Below, piece by piece: positions 42,040 through 52,912 of a stretch of DNA of 60,016 bases (position 1 is its first letter; each line of letters begins with the position of its first letter). The DNA lies in assembly GCF_001458195.1 (NCBI RefSeq), contig NZ_CYPU01000065.1, forward strand, positions 1 through 60,016, given 5' to 3'. The notes under the pieces were generated by a model. It was not told the origin of the DNA. It saw only the letters and a program-made list of their open reading frames with translations, and searched no databases. The translations under genes were made by a program, and so were the position numbers. This stretch comes from Ruegeria atlantica. GTDB taxonomy: Bacteria > Pseudomonadota > Alphaproteobacteria > Rhodobacterales > Rhodobacteraceae.

Positions 42040-43281
42040 ATGACGTTTCAAATCTACCCGACGCTCGAAATCCCGGAAACACTGGCTGCGGGACCCGGAC
42101 CAGGCAATACCGATGCCCGCGTTCTGCATGCCTTTGTAAATGCGGGTGTTGCGGATCACATGCAGGGTGACGTCCTGCGCGGCATGATCGAATGCAAGCT
42201 CATGCTGCGCAAAATCTGGGGCACCGACAATACCTATACCTTCGCGGTTGCTGGCACCGGTTGGAGCGCGCTGGACACTATGTTCTCGGCCGTTATGCCT
42301 GGCGACAAGGTGGTTGCGTTCACCAATGGCACCTTTTCCGGCATTGACGCGCTGACCCTACGGATTAAGGCAGCCACAGCTGAAGAACATGCCGCCAATC
42401 CACTTGATCCCATTGCGGCCAGCGTCACCGTGATCGAAATTCCGCATGGCCAGCCCGTGACCGGTGAGATGGTCGAGGTCGCATTGGCCGAACACAAGCC
42501 GAAATGGGCTTTCATGGCACATTGGGAAACCGGTTCCGGCCGTGTCAACGATGTACAGGGATTCTCGGATGCGTGCGAAAATCATGGCACCATGGGTCTG
42601 ATTGATGCTGTGTCTTCGCTGGGTGTTGCAGACTTTCGTATCGACGATTTCCCCGGCATCGCAGGCTGGGCTTCGTGCCCGCAAAAAGGCCTATGCTGCC
42701 TGCCCCTGACCTATGCGCCTGTCAGCTTTACCGACGCCTTTATCGAGGCGCTGAAGACAACCGGTGCTTACTCTTACGTCCACAACCCGATTTTCGAGGC
42801 CCGCCATTGGGGCATTGTCGACGGTCAGGATGTTGAGAAAGGCACCTATCACCGGACCCATTCGGGCTATGCCGTCGCCGCGTTCCATGAATCTCTGCGT
42901 CTGACCTTGCAGGAAGGGCTAGCTAAACGCGCGCATTCCTACAAAACGCATGAGGCCGTCCTGCGTGACGCCGTCACCGCGATGGGCTGCGATGTCACTT
43001 CGGACATGCCAAGCCTCGTAGTGCTGAACCTGCCCACAGAACTGGCTGGCCGCGAAATGGAATTGGTACAGAACTGCCGCGCGCGTGGCTTTGGCATCTG
43101 GCCGACACTCAGCGCCCCGGTACAGGTGCGCATCGGCATCCTGAACCAACTGAACCATCAGTCGATCAGCCGCATCGTAAAACTGTTTGGCGAGGCGATC
43201 CGCGAACTGGGCGGCACAGTGGATTTTGAAGCCATCGAAGCGCTGCTGGAAAGCCGCTACGGCACGTCGATCGCGGCCTGA
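42040..43281 (+). CDS. sga: Serine-glyoxylate aminotransferase
   Basis: A 413-residue class V PLP aminotransferase. It has GPGPGNTDARVLHAF near the start, the AHWETGSGRVNDVQGF segment, the cofactor Asp in GLIDAVSSLG and the Schiff-base Lys in GWASCPQKGLCCLPL. It transfers the amino group of serine to glyoxylate, giving hydroxypyruvate and glycine, the step that starts reduction toward glycerate in the serine cycle. CGAGGAGGATCGCCA precedes the ATG. It is the first gene of a run of eight serine-cycle genes. Confidence 0.9.
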   Translation: MTFQIYPTLEIPETLAAGPGPGNTDARVLHAFVNAGVADHMQGDVLRGMIECKLMLRKIWGTDNTYTFAVAGTGWSALDTMFSAVMPGDKVVAFTNGTFSGIDALTLRIKAATAEEHAANPLDPIAASVTVIEIPHGQPVTGEMVEVALAEHKPKWAFMAHWETGSGRVNDVQGFSDACENHGTMGLIDAVSSLGVADFRIDDFPGIAGWASCPQKGLCCLPLTYAPVSFTDAFIEALKTTGAYSYVHNPIFEARHWGIVDGQDVEKGTYHRTHSGYAVAAFHESLRLTLQEGLAKRAHSYKTHEAVLRDAVTAMGCDVTSDMPSLVVLNLPTELAGREMELVQNCRARGFGIWPTLSAPVQVRIGILNQLNHQSISRIVKLFGEAIRELGGTVDFEAIEALLESRYGTSIAA

Positions 43282-43312
43282 CCGCACTGCATGAACGGGA
43301 GGAAGATTGCAG

Positions 43313-44509
43313 ATGGATATTCACGAATATCAGGCGAAAGAGGTTCTTTCGAATTTTGGTGTCGCCGTGCCTTCGGGTGCGCTGGCCTACAGTCCCGAAC
43401 AAGCGGCATATCGGGCGCGCGAGCTGGGGGGCGATCGTTGGATCGTGAAGGCTCAAGTCCATGCCGGAGGCCGTGGAAAAGCCGGTGGTGTCAAACTGTG
43501 CAACACCGAGAACGAAATCCATGAAGCCTGCGACGAGATGTTCGGACGCAGGTTGGTTACGCATCAAACCGGTCCCGAAGGCAAGGGCATCTACCGTGTC
43601 TACGTTGAATCCGCCGTGCCGATTGATCGCGAGATTTATCTGGGCTTCGTGCTGGATCGCTCCAGCCAGCGGGTGATGATCGTGGCCTCGTCGGAAGGCG
43701 GCATGGAGATCGAAGATATCTCGGCCGAACGCCCCGACAGCATCGTGCGATCGATCGTCGAACCGGCCGTGGGTCTGCAGGAATTCCAGGCGCGCGAAAT
43801 CGCATTTCAACTGGGTTTTGAGGCTAAATTGGTGCAGCAAATGGTACGCACGCTACAGGGCTGCTACGCCGCCTTCAGCAATCTGGACGCCACCATGGTC
43901 GAGATCAACCCGCTGGTCATCACCGGTGACGATCGGGTTCTGGCGCTGGATGCCAAGATGAGCTTTGACGACAACGCCTTGTTCCGGCATCCGCAGATCT
44001 CAGAGTTACGCGACAAAAGCCAGGAAGACCCGCGCGAAAGCCGCGCTGCGGATCGCGGCCTGTCTTATGTCGGTCTTGACGGCAATATCGGCTGTATCGT
44101 GAACGGCGCCGGTTTGGCCATGGCCACGATGGATACGATCAAGCTGGCAGGGGGGGAACCTGCGAACTTTCTGGACATCGGCGGTGGAGCTTCGCCCGAA
44201 CGTGTGGCCAAGGCCTTTCGTCTGGTCCTGTCAGACAAGAATGTGCAGGCGGTGTTGGTGAACATATTCGCCGGGATCAATCGCTGTGACTGGGTCGCAG
44301 AGGGCGTCGTTCAGGCGCTACGCGAACTTGAGCTTGAAATCCCTGTCATCGTGCGCCTTGCCGGCACCAATGTCGCGGAAGGCCAGAAAATCTTAGCCAA
44401 ATCCGGATTGCCGATCATCCGCGCCACCACCCTGATGGAAGCCGCCGAACGCGCTGTTGGCGCGTGGCAAAACGATCTGACCCAAAACACCAAGATGAGG
44501 GCTGTCTAA
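43313..44509 (+). CDS. mtkA: Malate-CoA ligase (malate thiokinase), beta subunit
   Basis: A 398-residue ATP-grasp subunit related to succinyl-CoA synthetase beta. It starts [26 protein letters not shown], with [17 protein letters not shown] for ATP binding and the CoA-ligase end [24 protein letters not shown]. With MtkB it makes malyl-CoA from malate, ATP and CoA. Position between sga and mcl separates it from the TCA-cycle sucC. The ATG at 43313 has GGGAGGAAGATTGCAG before it. It overlaps mtkB as TAATG. Confidence 0.88.
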   Translation: MDIHEYQAKEVLSNFGVAVPSGALAYSPEQAAYRARELGGDRWIVKAQVHAGGRGKAGGVKLCNTENEIHEACDEMFGRRLVTHQTGPEGKGIYRVYVESAVPIDREIYLGFVLDRSSQRVMIVASSEGGMEIEDISAERPDSIVRSIVEPAVGLQEFQAREIAFQLGFEAKLVQQMVRTLQGCYAAFSNLDATMVEINPLVITGDDRVLALDAKMSFDDNALFRHPQISELRDKSQEDPRESRAADRGLSYVGLDGNIGCIVNGAGLAMATMDTIKLAGGEPANFLDIGGGASPERVAKAFRLVLSDKNVQAVLVNIFAGINRCDWVAEGVVQALRELELEIPVIVRLAGTNVAEGQKILAKSGLPIIRATTLMEAAERAVGAWQNDLTQNTKMRAV

Positions 44510-45399
44510 TGAGCATTCTTCTGGACCGCGAGAGCCGTGTTATCGTTCAGGGCATTACCGGACGGATGGCACGGTTCCATACCAAAGACATGCTGGACTA
44601 CGGCACTAATGTCGTCGGCGGAGTTGTCCCCGGTAAGGGCGGCGAGACCGTCGAGGGCGTGCCGGTCTTTGACACCGTAAAACAAGCTGTCGAGGCCACC
44701 GGTGCCGATGCCAGCCTTGTTTTCGTGCCGCCACCATTTGCCGCCGATTCCATCATGGAGGCCGCAGATGCGGGTATCCGCTATTGCGTCTGTATCACCG
44801 ACGGTATCCCGGCGCAGGACATGATCCGGGTCAAGCGGTACATGTACCGCTATCCCAAAGACAAGCGCATGGTGCTGACCGGACCCAACTGCGCGGGCAC
44901 CATCAGCCCCGGGAAGGCTCTGCTGGGGATCATGCCAGGCCATATCTACCTACCCGGCAATGTCGGCATCATCGGTCGATCCGGCACGCTCGGCTATGAG
45001 GCCGCAGCCCAGCTGAAAGAACACGGCATCGGAGTCTCAACCAGTGTCGGGATCGGTGGCGACCCGATCAACGGGTCTTCGTTCCGCGATATCCTTGAGC
45101 GGTTCGAACAGGACAAGGATACCGAAGTCATTGCCATGATCGGCGAGATCGGCGGCCCGCAGGAAGCCGAGGCCGCAGAATACATCCGCGACAACATAAC
45201 CAAGCCCGTCGTCGCCTATGTTGCAGGTCTGACCGCGCCCAAAGGTCGGACTATGGGTCATGCTGGTGCGATCATCTCGGCCTTTGGCGAAAGTGCCTCG
45301 GAGAAAGTTGAAATCTTGTCGGCGGCGGGGGTGACCGTTGCTGAAAACCCGGCGGTGATTGGCGAAACCATTGCCCGCGTCATGGGAAAGGCCGCGTGA
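44509..45399 (+). CDS. mtkB: Malate-CoA ligase (malate thiokinase), alpha subunit
   Basis: A 296-residue subunit related to succinyl-CoA synthetase alpha. It starts [45 protein letters not shown], the CoA-binding Rossmann fold, and the phosphorylated histidine lies in GRTMGHAGAIISAFGESASEK. It joins MtkA to form malyl-CoA for the serine cycle. The start is the ATG that overlaps the mtkA stop; a longer frame back to 44464 lies inside mtkA. Confidence 0.9.
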   Translation: MSILLDRESRVIVQGITGRMARFHTKDMLDYGTNVVGGVVPGKGGETVEGVPVFDTVKQAVEATGADASLVFVPPPFAADSIMEAADAGIRYCVCITDGIPAQDMIRVKRYMYRYPKDKRMVLTGPNCAGTISPGKALLGIMPGHIYLPGNVGIIGRSGTLGYEAAAQLKEHGIGVSTSVGIGGDPINGSSFRDILERFEQDKDTEVIAMIGEIGGPQEAEAAEYIRDNITKPVVAYVAGLTAPKGRTMGHAGAIISAFGESASEKVEILSAAGVTVAENPAVIGETIARVMGKAA

Positions 45400-46370
45400 T
45401 GACCAAACCTTCAGTCCTTGTCACCCGTCGCTGGCCCGCCGCCGTCGAGGCGCGACTGGCCGAAGACTACAACACCGTACTCAATACCGGGGATACTCCG
45501 ATGTCCCCGGCTGAAATCCGCGACGCCCTGAAACACTATGACGCGGTGCTGCCCACCGTTACCGATACGCTCAGCGCCGAGGCGCTGGACGTCCCCACAG
45601 CACAGACCAAAATTCTGGCCAATTACGGGGTCGGGTATAGCCACATTTGCGAGCCATCAGCCCGCGAACTTGGCATGACCGTAACAAACACGCCTGACGT
45701 TCTGTCTGAATGTACCGCCGATATCGCAATGACCTTATTGCTGATGGTAGCGCGCCGCGCAGGCGAAGGCGAACGCGAGCTGCGCGCCGGAAACTGGACC
45801 GGTTGGCGGCCCACGCATCTGGTCGGCACCAAGGTCAGCGGTAAGACCCTGGGCATCATCGGCTATGGCCGCATCGGGCAGGAAATGGCCCGCCGCGCTC
45901 ATCATGGCTTTGGTATGGATGTCGTTATTTACAATCGCAGCCAGGTGGCGCCCGACGTTTTAGCCAAGTGCAATGCCACTCAGGTGGATACTGTCGATGA
46001 GCTGTTGCCGCAATGCGACTTCGTCTCGCTGCACTGCCCCGGAGGGGCCGCAAACCGGCACCTGATCAACGGTCGAAGACTCGACTTGATGAAACCCGAC
46101 GCCTTCCTGATCAACACCGCGCGCGGCGAGGTCATCGACGAACACGCCCTGATCCAGGCCCTGATGTTCGACACAATTGGCGGCGCGGCGCTGGATGTAT
46201 TTGACGGCGAGCCCCGCATTAGCTCGGACCTGCAGCAATGTGACAACCTCGTCATGCTGCCGCATCTCGGAAGCGCGACTAAAGAAGCACGCGAAGCTAT
46301 AGGGTTCCGCGTCATTGAAAACCTCAATGATTTCTTCAATGGCAAAAATCCAAGAGACAAAGTGATCTGA
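45399..46370 (+). CDS. hprA: Hydroxypyruvate reductase / D-glycerate dehydrogenase
   Basis: A 323-residue D-2-hydroxyacid dehydrogenase. The NAD fold is GKTLGIIGYGRIGQEMARRA, and the catalytic Arg, Glu and His are in LINTARGEVIDEHAL, DGEPRI and LPHLGSAT. It reduces hydroxypyruvate from Sga to D-glycerate. TGATG overlaps link it to mtkB before and ppc after. Confidence 0.9.
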   Translation: MTKPSVLVTRRWPAAVEARLAEDYNTVLNTGDTPMSPAEIRDALKHYDAVLPTVTDTLSAEALDVPTAQTKILANYGVGYSHICEPSARELGMTVTNTPDVLSECTADIAMTLLLMVARRAGEGERELRAGNWTGWRPTHLVGTKVSGKTLGIIGYGRIGQEMARRAHHGFGMDVVIYNRSQVAPDVLAKCNATQVDTVDELLPQCDFVSLHCPGGAANRHLINGRRLDLMKPDAFLINTARGEVIDEHALIQALMFDTIGGAALDVFDGEPRISSDLQQCDNLVMLPHLGSATKEAREAIGFRVIENLNDFFNGKNPRDKVI

Positions 46371-49000
46371 TGCAAGCGTTGGCTCAGGATACCCAGCCGT
46401 CGCTTCCACCGTCCGCGTACGCGGACGGTCTTCGGACTGAATTGCGCGCGCTATGGCGAAACATCCTTTTGAAAAGGGCGCCACATGTCGCTTCTTGGGC
46501 CGAAGCCAAGCCGCTGCCCCCCATTCCAACTGGCCAGGCCGCAATCCCGTATTTGCAGGCCCTGTCGATCTGGTTTCAGCTTTTGCGCATCATCGACGAA
46601 AACGCAGATGTGCGGAATCGTCGACAAATCGAAACCCAAAAAGGTGCCCAAGCGGTTGAAGGTGGATTTGCCGAAGTGTTGTCGGACCTTAATCTGAGTG
46701 TTGGGGAAACCGAAAAGTTGGCAGGTAGTTTAATGACTGGCCCAACGCTAACGGCGCATCCGACCGAAGCCAAACGCGTCACCGTTCTTGAAATTCACCG
46801 CCGGATTTATCGTATCCTGGTCAGCCTCGAATCTCAGCGCTGGACGCCAATTGAACGTTCAACATTGTTGAATGATCTGGAAGGCGAGATCGACCTACTA
46901 TGGATGACCGGAGAATTACGCTTGTCACGTCCCAGTTTACGTGACGAGATCGAATGGGGTTTGCAGTTTTTCCGCGACGCAATCTTCGATGCTGTGCCAC
47001 AGGTCATCGATCGGTTCGATCACGCCTGTTTGCAGGTTTTGGGTCAGACTTTGAATGCGACGCCCAATGTCCGATTTCATAGCTGGGTTGGCGGAGACCG
47101 GGATGGCAACCCAAATGTAACCTCTGAGATGACCAAACTGGCTCTGCAGCGTGGGCGCGAGACAGCGATTGATCTCTACTGTCAAGCTCTTGATAAAGCC
47201 GCGCAAAAACTGAGCATAAGCGCCCTGATCCTACCACAGCCCGAACCTCACGGTGAACGGTTGCGGGCAATCATCAACCGCGCACCCAAGAATGACCGCA
47301 ACCCGAACGAACCATTTCGGCAGGCCCTGAATGCCATCCGCCAAAGACTGACAAGTGCCGGTTATCAGCATATCTCGCAGTTCGAGTGTGATCTCGACGC
47401 GCTTGATGAGGCGCTTTGTGCAGTAAACGCCGAAATTCTGACAAGGCGGCATATCCGACCTCTTCGCCGGGCGGCAACCGTTTTCGGGTTGCGTACCACA
47501 ACCTTGGACATACGGCAGAATTCGACGGTCACGACCAGCGTTCTGGCAGAAATCTGGTCTGCATTCGAACCTGCGCCCAAATACGGAACACCCGAATGGT
47601 CGACCCGTCTGCGCACCGAGTTGGCAGACCAGAACCTGCAGTATCCTCAGCGTGACGGGTTGAGTGATCAGGCGCAGGAATTACTAGCCTTACTAGCCCT
47701 TATGTACGCTGTTCGAATAGGGCCGGATCCCAAAGCTGTCGGACCATTCATTTTGTCGATGACACGTTCGGCAGACGACATCCTGGGTGTCTATCTTCTC
47801 GCCCGCTATGCCGGGTTCGGATCAGAGACACTGGATATTTCTGTGGTGCCGCTGTTCGAGACGATCGGTGATCTGCGCAACGCCTCAGCCATTCTGCTGG
47901 ATGTTCTGGATGTTCCGCTTGCCCGCCGTAGCCTTAAGTCAGGTGGCAATGTGATCGAGGTGATGTTGGGATATTCCGACAGCGGCAAAGATGGTGGATA
48001 TTTCTGTTCAACCTGGGAACTGGACCGTGCGCAGCGCCGGATCGTTACAGCACTTGCGTCGCAGGGATTTAGTGCCGCGTTTTTTCACGGACGTGGTGGT
48101 TCTGTCAGCCGGGGTGGTGCCCCCACAGGCCGGGCAATAGCCGCGCAGCCCAGTGGCACAATTGCCGGACTGTTACGTGTAACGGAACAGGGCGAAGTAG
48201 TTTCTGCCAAATATGCCAACCGCGGGACAGCCGCGGCGCATCTGGAATTGCTTTTGTCCAGCACACTACGCCACACGGCTAGTCACACCAAAACGCCGGA
48301 CCGCCCGGAATTCGATGACGCGCAGGATGCGTTGTCCGAGCTTTCTCAGATGGCCTATGTCTCGCTGCTGCAAACGCCGGGGTTTCTTGAGTATTTCCAA
48401 CAGGCCAGCCCGGTTGAAGAACTAGCCCGCCTAAAAATCGGATCGCGCCCCGCCCGTCGGTTCGGCGCAGCCAGCCTTGATGATCTGCGTGCAATTCCAT
48501 GGGTGTTTGCGTGGTCGCAAAACCGCCACCTGATTACTGGCTGGTACGGGTTCGGCGCTGCTATGGTCAATTTTAGAAAGTTCCGCGGCGCACGAGGTGA
48601 TGAAGTGCTCCGAGATATGTTTCGGCAGTCCCGATTGTTCCGCCTTGCGGTCGATGAAATGGAAAAGTCTCTGTACCAGACCGATATGACAATCGCGGCG
48701 AAATACAGCGAACTGGTCTGCGACGCCAACACACGCCAACGCATTCTTCAGGCAGTCACCTCGGAATACTGCAAAGCTTGCGACGCTGTGAAGTTTTTGA
48801 ACGGCGGGCAAATCATTGGACAGCGTTTCCCACGACTGTGTGAGCGCGTCGAACGCAAGCGAGATGAACTTGCCCGCATTCACACTCTGCAAGTCGACCT
48901 ACTACGCCAGACCCGCAGTGAACAGCAGGCCGGAACGGTTCCGGTCGCTCTGCTGCAATCCATGAACGCCATTTCCGCCGGCCTTGGCTGGACCGGTTGA
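46370..49000 (+). CDS. ppc: Phosphoenolpyruvate carboxylase
   Basis: An 876-residue PEP carboxylase, normal length. Catalytic pieces are the TAHPTEAKR histidine near residue 130, [21 protein letters not shown] and the mobile loop [16 protein letters not shown]. It carboxylates PEP to oxaloacetate, supplying the C4 acid that becomes malate for malate-CoA ligase. The start ATG overlaps the hprA stop. In many organisms ppc is not clustered, so its presence here marks a dedicated serine-cycle operon. Confidence 0.92.
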   Translation: MQALAQDTQPSLPPSAYADGLRTELRALWRNILLKRAPHVASWAEAKPLPPIPTGQAAIPYLQALSIWFQLLRIIDENADVRNRRQIETQKGAQAVEGGFAEVLSDLNLSVGETEKLAGSLMTGPTLTAHPTEAKRVTVLEIHRRIYRILVSLESQRWTPIERSTLLNDLEGEIDLLWMTGELRLSRPSLRDEIEWGLQFFRDAIFDAVPQVIDRFDHACLQVLGQTLNATPNVRFHSWVGGDRDGNPNVTSEMTKLALQRGRETAIDLYCQALDKAAQKLSISALILPQPEPHGERLRAIINRAPKNDRNPNEPFRQALNAIRQRLTSAGYQHISQFECDLDALDEALCAVNAEILTRRHIRPLRRAATVFGLRTTTLDIRQNSTVTTSVLAEIWSAFEPAPKYGTPEWSTRLRTELADQNLQYPQRDGLSDQAQELLALLALMYAVRIGPDPKAVGPFILSMTRSADDILGVYLLARYAGFGSETLDISVVPLFETIGDLRNASAILLDVLDVPLARRSLKSGGNVIEVMLGYSDSGKDGGYFCSTWELDRAQRRIVTALASQGFSAAFFHGRGGSVSRGGAPTGRAIAAQPSGTIAGLLRVTEQGEVVSAKYANRGTAAAHLELLLSSTLRHTASHTKTPDRPEFDDAQDALSELSQMAYVSLLQTPGFLEYFQQASPVEELARLKIGSRPARRFGAASLDDLRAIPWVFAWSQNRHLITGWYGFGAAMVNFRKFRGARGDEVLRDMFRQSRLFRLAVDEMEKSLYQTDMTIAAKYSELVCDANTRQRILQAVTSEYCKACDAVKFLNGGQIIGQRFPRLCERVERKRDELARIHTLQVDLLRQTRSEQQAGTVPVALLQSMNAISAGLGWTG

Positions 49001-49020
49001 CAACTTCAGGAGATTACAAA

Positions 49021-50316
49021 TTGAACGCCCCTCACCGTACGCACGGATTTTTCACCCAGTCCCTGTCTGACCGTGATCCCGAGCTGTTCGGCTCGATCAC
49101 ATCCGAGCTGGGTCGTCAGCGCGACGAGATCGAGTTGATCGCATCCGAAAACATCGTCTCTGCCGCCGTGATGGAAGCACAAGGCTCGGTGATGACCAAC
49201 AAATACGCCGAAGGCTATCCCGGTCGTCGCTACTATGGCGGCTGCCAGTACGTGGACATCGCCGAGAACCTGGCCATCGACCGCGCCAAAGAGCTGTTTG
49301 GCTGCGGCTTTGCCAACGTGCAGCCGAACTCTGGCTCTCAGGCCAACCAGGGCGTGTTCCAGGCACTGATCCAGCCCGGCGATACCATTCTGGGCATGAG
49401 CCTGGACGCAGGCGGTCACCTGACCCACGGCGCCCGTCCCAACCAGTCGGGCAAGTGGTTCAATGCGGTGCAGTATGGCGTCCGCAAAGAAGACAACATG
49501 CTGGACTATGATCAGGTCGAGGCGCTGGCAAAAGAACACCAACCCAAGCTGATCATCGCCGGAGGCTCGGCCATTCCGCGACAGATCGACTTTGCCCGCA
49601 TGCGCGAGATCGCCGACATGGTCGGCGCCTACCTGCACGTGGACATGGCGCACTTCGCCGGTCTGGTGGCAGCGGGTGAGCACCCCAGCCCCTTCCCGTA
49701 TGCGCATGTGGCAACCACCACCACGCACAAAACCCTGCGCGGTCCGCGTGGCGGCATGATCCTGACCAATGATGAAGATATCGCTAAGAAAGTGAATTCA
49801 GCCATCTTCCCCGGCATTCAGGGCGGCCCGCTGATGCATGTGATCGCAGCCAAGGCAGTCGCCTTTGGAGAGGCGCTGCAGCCTGCGTTCAAGGATTACA
49901 TCAAGCAGGTTGTGGTGAACGCACAGGCGCTGTCAGACCAGCTGATCAAGGGTGGTCTGGACACGGTGACCCACGGCACCGACACCCATGTGGTGCTGGT
50001 CGATCTGCGACCCAAAGGCGTAACCGGCAACATTGTCGACAAGGCTCTGGGCCGGGCGCACATCACCTGCAACAAGAACGGCGTGCCGTTTGACCCGGAA
50101 AAACCGACCATTACGTCGGGCATCCGTCTGGGCTCCCCCGCCGGCACCACCCGCGGCTTTGGCGAGATCGAATTCCGCCAGATCGCAGACTGGATCATCG
50201 AAGTGGTCGATGGTCTGGCCGCCAATGGCGAATACGGCAATGGCGCGGTTGAAGCCAAGGTCAAAGCCGAGGTTGCAGAGCTTTGCGCTAAATTCCCGAT
50301 CTATCCAAACCTGTAA
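49021..50316 (+). CDS. glyA: Serine hydroxymethyltransferase
   Basis: A 431-residue PLP enzyme. Motifs are [39 protein letters not shown] and the Schiff-base lysine in [16 protein letters not shown]. It adds the C1 unit of methylene-tetrahydrofolate to glycine to give serine, the entry of formaldehyde-level carbon into the serine cycle. The start is placed at TTG 49021 (reading [14 protein letters not shown]), preceded by CAGGAGATTACAAA; the open frame goes back to 48997 without a ribosome binding site. It lies 20 bp after ppc. Codon use is more GC-rich and regular than in ppc, as for a highly expressed gene. Confidence 0.92.
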   Translation: MNAPHRTHGFFTQSLSDRDPELFGSITSELGRQRDEIELIASENIVSAAVMEAQGSVMTNKYAEGYPGRRYYGGCQYVDIAENLAIDRAKELFGCGFANVQPNSGSQANQGVFQALIQPGDTILGMSLDAGGHLTHGARPNQSGKWFNAVQYGVRKEDNMLDYDQVEALAKEHQPKLIIAGGSAIPRQIDFARMREIADMVGAYLHVDMAHFAGLVAAGEHPSPFPYAHVATTTTHKTLRGPRGGMILTNDEDIAKKVNSAIFPGIQGGPLMHVIAAKAVAFGEALQPAFKDYIKQVVVNAQALSDQLIKGGLDTVTHGTDTHVVLVDLRPKGVTGNIVDKALGRAHITCNKNGVPFDPEKPTITSGIRLGSPAGTTRGFGEIEFRQIADWIIEVVDGLAANGEYGNGAVEAKVKAEVAELCAKFPIYPNL

Positions 50317-50335
50317 GACGAAGGATCCCAAAACC

Positions 50336-51313
50336 ATGAGCTTTCACAACATCGACCAAGCCCCCGCACGCCTGAACCGCAGCGAGCTGGCCGTTCCGGG
50401 CAGCCAGCCCGGAATGTTCGAAAAGGCAGCGAAATCGGATGTGGACGTTATCTTCCTTGATCTGGAAGACGCTGTTGCACCGGACGAAAAGGAACAGGCG
50501 CGCAAGAACATCATCGAAGCGCTGAACGATATCGACTGGGACAACAAGACCATGTCGGTGCGGATCAACGGACTGGACACGCACTACATGTACCGCGATG
50601 TGGTGGATGTGGTCGAACAGGCCGGTGATCGCCTGGACCTGATCATGGTCCCCAAGGTTGGAACCGCAGCTGACGTATATGCAGTCGACATGCTGGTGAC
50701 GCAGATCGAGGACGCCAAAGGTTACAAGAAACGGATCGGATTCGAACACATCATCGAAACCGCGCTTGGCATGCAGAACGTCAGCGAGATTGCGGCCGCA
50801 TCCAAACGCAACGAAAGCCTGCATTTCGGGGTCGCCGATTATGCGGCTTCAACCCGTGCCCGGACCACCATCATCGGCGGTGTAAACCCCGACTATTCCG
50901 TTCTGACCGATGCGGATGCAGATGGCGGACGCATGACGCATTGGGGCGATATGTGGCACTATGCGCTAGCCCGCATGGTTGTCGCCGCCCGAGCCAACGG
51001 CCTGCGCCCGATCGACGGGCCCTTCGGTGACTTTCAGGATCCAGACGGGTATCGCGCGGCAGCGAAACGCGCGGCCGTACTGGGATGTGAAGGAAAATGG
51101 GCTATCCACCCCAGCCAGATTGTCCTGGCCAATGAGGTCATGTCGCCATCAGATGCCGAAGTCACCAAAGCACAGCGCATACTCGTTGCCATGTCCGAGG
51201 CTGAATCGGCTGGCAAAGGCGCTGTGTCTCTGGATGGTCGCCTGATCGACTATGCCTCGATCCGTCAGGCCGAAGTACTGGTCGAAAAGGCTAGTCAAAT
51301 CGCAGCTGCGTGA
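50336..51313 (+). CDS. mcl: L-malyl-CoA lyase
   Basis: A 325-residue CitE-like lyase. The sequence NRSELAVPGSQPGMFEKAAKSDVDVIFLDLEDAVAPDEKEQAR and EHIIETALGMQNVSEIAAAS give the Mg2+ and CoA-binding parts seen in Mcl1 of Rhodobacter and MclA of methylotrophs. It splits malyl-CoA into acetyl-CoA and glyoxylate, closing the serine cycle at Sga. The start is the ATG at 50336 (MSFHNIDQAPARLNR); the longer frame lies inside glyA. Confidence 0.9.
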   Translation: MSFHNIDQAPARLNRSELAVPGSQPGMFEKAAKSDVDVIFLDLEDAVAPDEKEQARKNIIEALNDIDWDNKTMSVRINGLDTHYMYRDVVDVVEQAGDRLDLIMVPKVGTAADVYAVDMLVTQIEDAKGYKKRIGFEHIIETALGMQNVSEIAAASKRNESLHFGVADYAASTRARTTIIGGVNPDYSVLTDADADGGRMTHWGDMWHYALARMVVAARANGLRPIDGPFGDFQDPDGYRAAAKRAAVLGCEGKWAIHPSQIVLANEVMSPSDAEVTKAQRILVAMSEAESAGKGAVSLDGRLIDYASIRQAEVLVEKASQIAAA

Positions 51314-51320
51314 ACCTGTA

Positions 51321-52598
51321 GTGCCGGGCCATTCAACGACAACGCTTCGCACCACTGCTTCGGCTATCTTTGCCGAGGCAGTGTCGGCGGCGGACCCAGC
51401 TACTGCCCTGCGCCGCAAGTTATGCGTCGCTCCACTGCCAACACCTGCAAGTGGCGGGCGCAGCGTCCTGATTGCGGTCGGGAAGGCTGCGCCCAAAATG
51501 CTGTCAGAGGCGTTGCGACACGTTGAAGGCCCGCATGTAGCTTTGGCTGTAACGCATGCTGAAAACCAGACGGATGTATCCGGCGCGACTGTCTTAACAA
51601 GCGGGCATCCCATCCCCGATGAGCGTGGGTTGAAAGCCGGGCGACAGATTGTGTCTTTGCTCAGCGAAGCATGTGAACATGATCAGGTCATTGCGCTAAT
51701 CTCGGGCGGGGGATCAGCACTTATCCCCGCCCCCGTCAGCGGCCTGACCCTATCGGACAAGATACGGGTTAACGAAGTGCTTCTATCCTCGGGGTTGGGT
51801 ATCACTCAGATAAATCTGATACGCCAGCAACTCAGCCAACTTAAGGGCGGCGGGTTTCTGAAACATTCGGCTCCTGCGCCGGTCTCGGCTTACATTCTTT
51901 CGGATGTAATCAGGGATGACCTGCGGGCTGTTGCCAGTGGCCCGACCGTTTCCCCTATCGGCAGCCATGCAGATGCGCGCAGAACTTGCATCGAAAACGG
52001 CCTATGGCATGAGTTGCCCAAAGCAGTCCGCACGTATCTGGAACACAGTATTCCTGATCAGAGGCTTAGTGCTCAAGCCACCAACCACCTGATCGGATCT
52101 AATCGGATAAGCCTGCAGGCTGCACACGGCTGCGCGTCTCGATCATTCGACGCCGAGATCGTCTCAGATGCGTTGACCTGCAATGTGGACGATGCCGCAG
52201 AACAAATTTTGCATGCGACCCGATCCGTGACCGTGGATCGTCCGAAAGCCCTGCTGTTTGGCGGTGAGACAACTGTCCGACTGCGTGGCTCAGGGTGGGG
52301 CGGTCGAAATCAGGAAATGGCATTGCGTCTCGCCTATTTGACTCAGGAACAGAAAATACCGGGCAACTGGGTTTTTCTCAGCGGTGGCACGGATGGCCGG
52401 GATGGACCAACCACAGCGGCGGGAGCCATAGTAGATGCTGGCACTGTCTGTCGGATACGTAATGCCGGGAAGGATCCAGTGGCTTTACTGTCCAACAATG
52501 ACAGTAATTCCGCGTTGTCATTAGCAGGTGATCTCCTGCAAACCGGGGCGACCGGAACCAATGTGGCGGACATACAGATTATGCTACTTGTACCATAA
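51321..52598 (+). CDS. gck: Glycerate 2-kinase (MOFRL/GckA-TtuD family)
   Basis: A 425-residue kinase of the DUF4147/MOFRL family. It has LIAVGKAAPKMLSEALRH, ALISGGGSALIPAPVSGLTLSDKI, the MOFRL block LLFGGETTVRLRGSGWGGRNQEMALRLA and the end FLSGGTDGRDGPTTAAGAIVD. It phosphorylates the glycerate made by HprA to 2-phosphoglycerate, which leads to PEP for Ppc. The GTG at 51321, 7 bp after the mcl stop, is the likely start; the open frame continues back inside mcl. It is the last gene of the serine-cycle run. Confidence 0.88.
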   Translation: MPGHSTTTLRTTASAIFAEAVSAADPATALRRKLCVAPLPTPASGGRSVLIAVGKAAPKMLSEALRHVEGPHVALAVTHAENQTDVSGATVLTSGHPIPDERGLKAGRQIVSLLSEACEHDQVIALISGGGSALIPAPVSGLTLSDKIRVNEVLLSSGLGITQINLIRQQLSQLKGGGFLKHSAPAPVSAYILSDVIRDDLRAVASGPTVSPIGSHADARRTCIENGLWHELPKAVRTYLEHSIPDQRLSAQATNHLIGSNRISLQAAHGCASRSFDAEIVSDALTCNVDDAAEQILHATRSVTVDRPKALLFGGETTVRLRGSGWGGRNQEMALRLAYLTQEQKIPGNWVFLSGGTDGRDGPTTAAGAIVDAGTVCRIRNAGKDPVALLSNNDSNSALSLAGDLLQTGATGTNVADIQIMLLVP

Positions 52599-52912
52599 AC
52601 CTAAGACCATTCGTTATACTCGGTCCTGAGTCTGGATCTGACAAAAAACCGCAGATATCGAGTTCAAGAGATCAGTAAAACGACTCTTGCCCGGCGCGAA
52701 CGTAGCGGCACGCAGAGGTTCGATCAAGGATATCATGCTCGCTATCGGAAAGCCGACAAACAGTGGAATTCTGATCTCTGGCCTTTTTTCTGGCAGCATG
52801 ATTATTTTACTATCAGGAAAACTTTGATGCTATGATGCTCCGAATGGATTGGGTTTTCCGCTGCTCCTGCTTGCAGAACCAGTTTGGACAAGTGTAGCAA
52901 GACATTGAAAGA
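52599..52912. promoter_or_regulatory. Intergenic region before the XRE-cupin gene, with a weak copy of the dmm/amt element
   Basis: This 314-bp gap holds no supported gene. At 52807-52821 the sequence TTACTATCAGGAAAA matches 12 of 15 bases of the element before amt (TTCCCAGCAGGAAAA). It lies about 90 bp before the regulator start, so it could serve self-regulation. The remaining sequence is AT-rich toward the regulator. Confidence 0.45.

Noticed and set aside
43313..45399. sucCD (succinyl-CoA synthetase of the TCA cycle)
   Set aside because: The two genes lie between sga and hprA in a serine-cycle run and not beside mdh or sucAB, so malate-CoA ligase is the better call.
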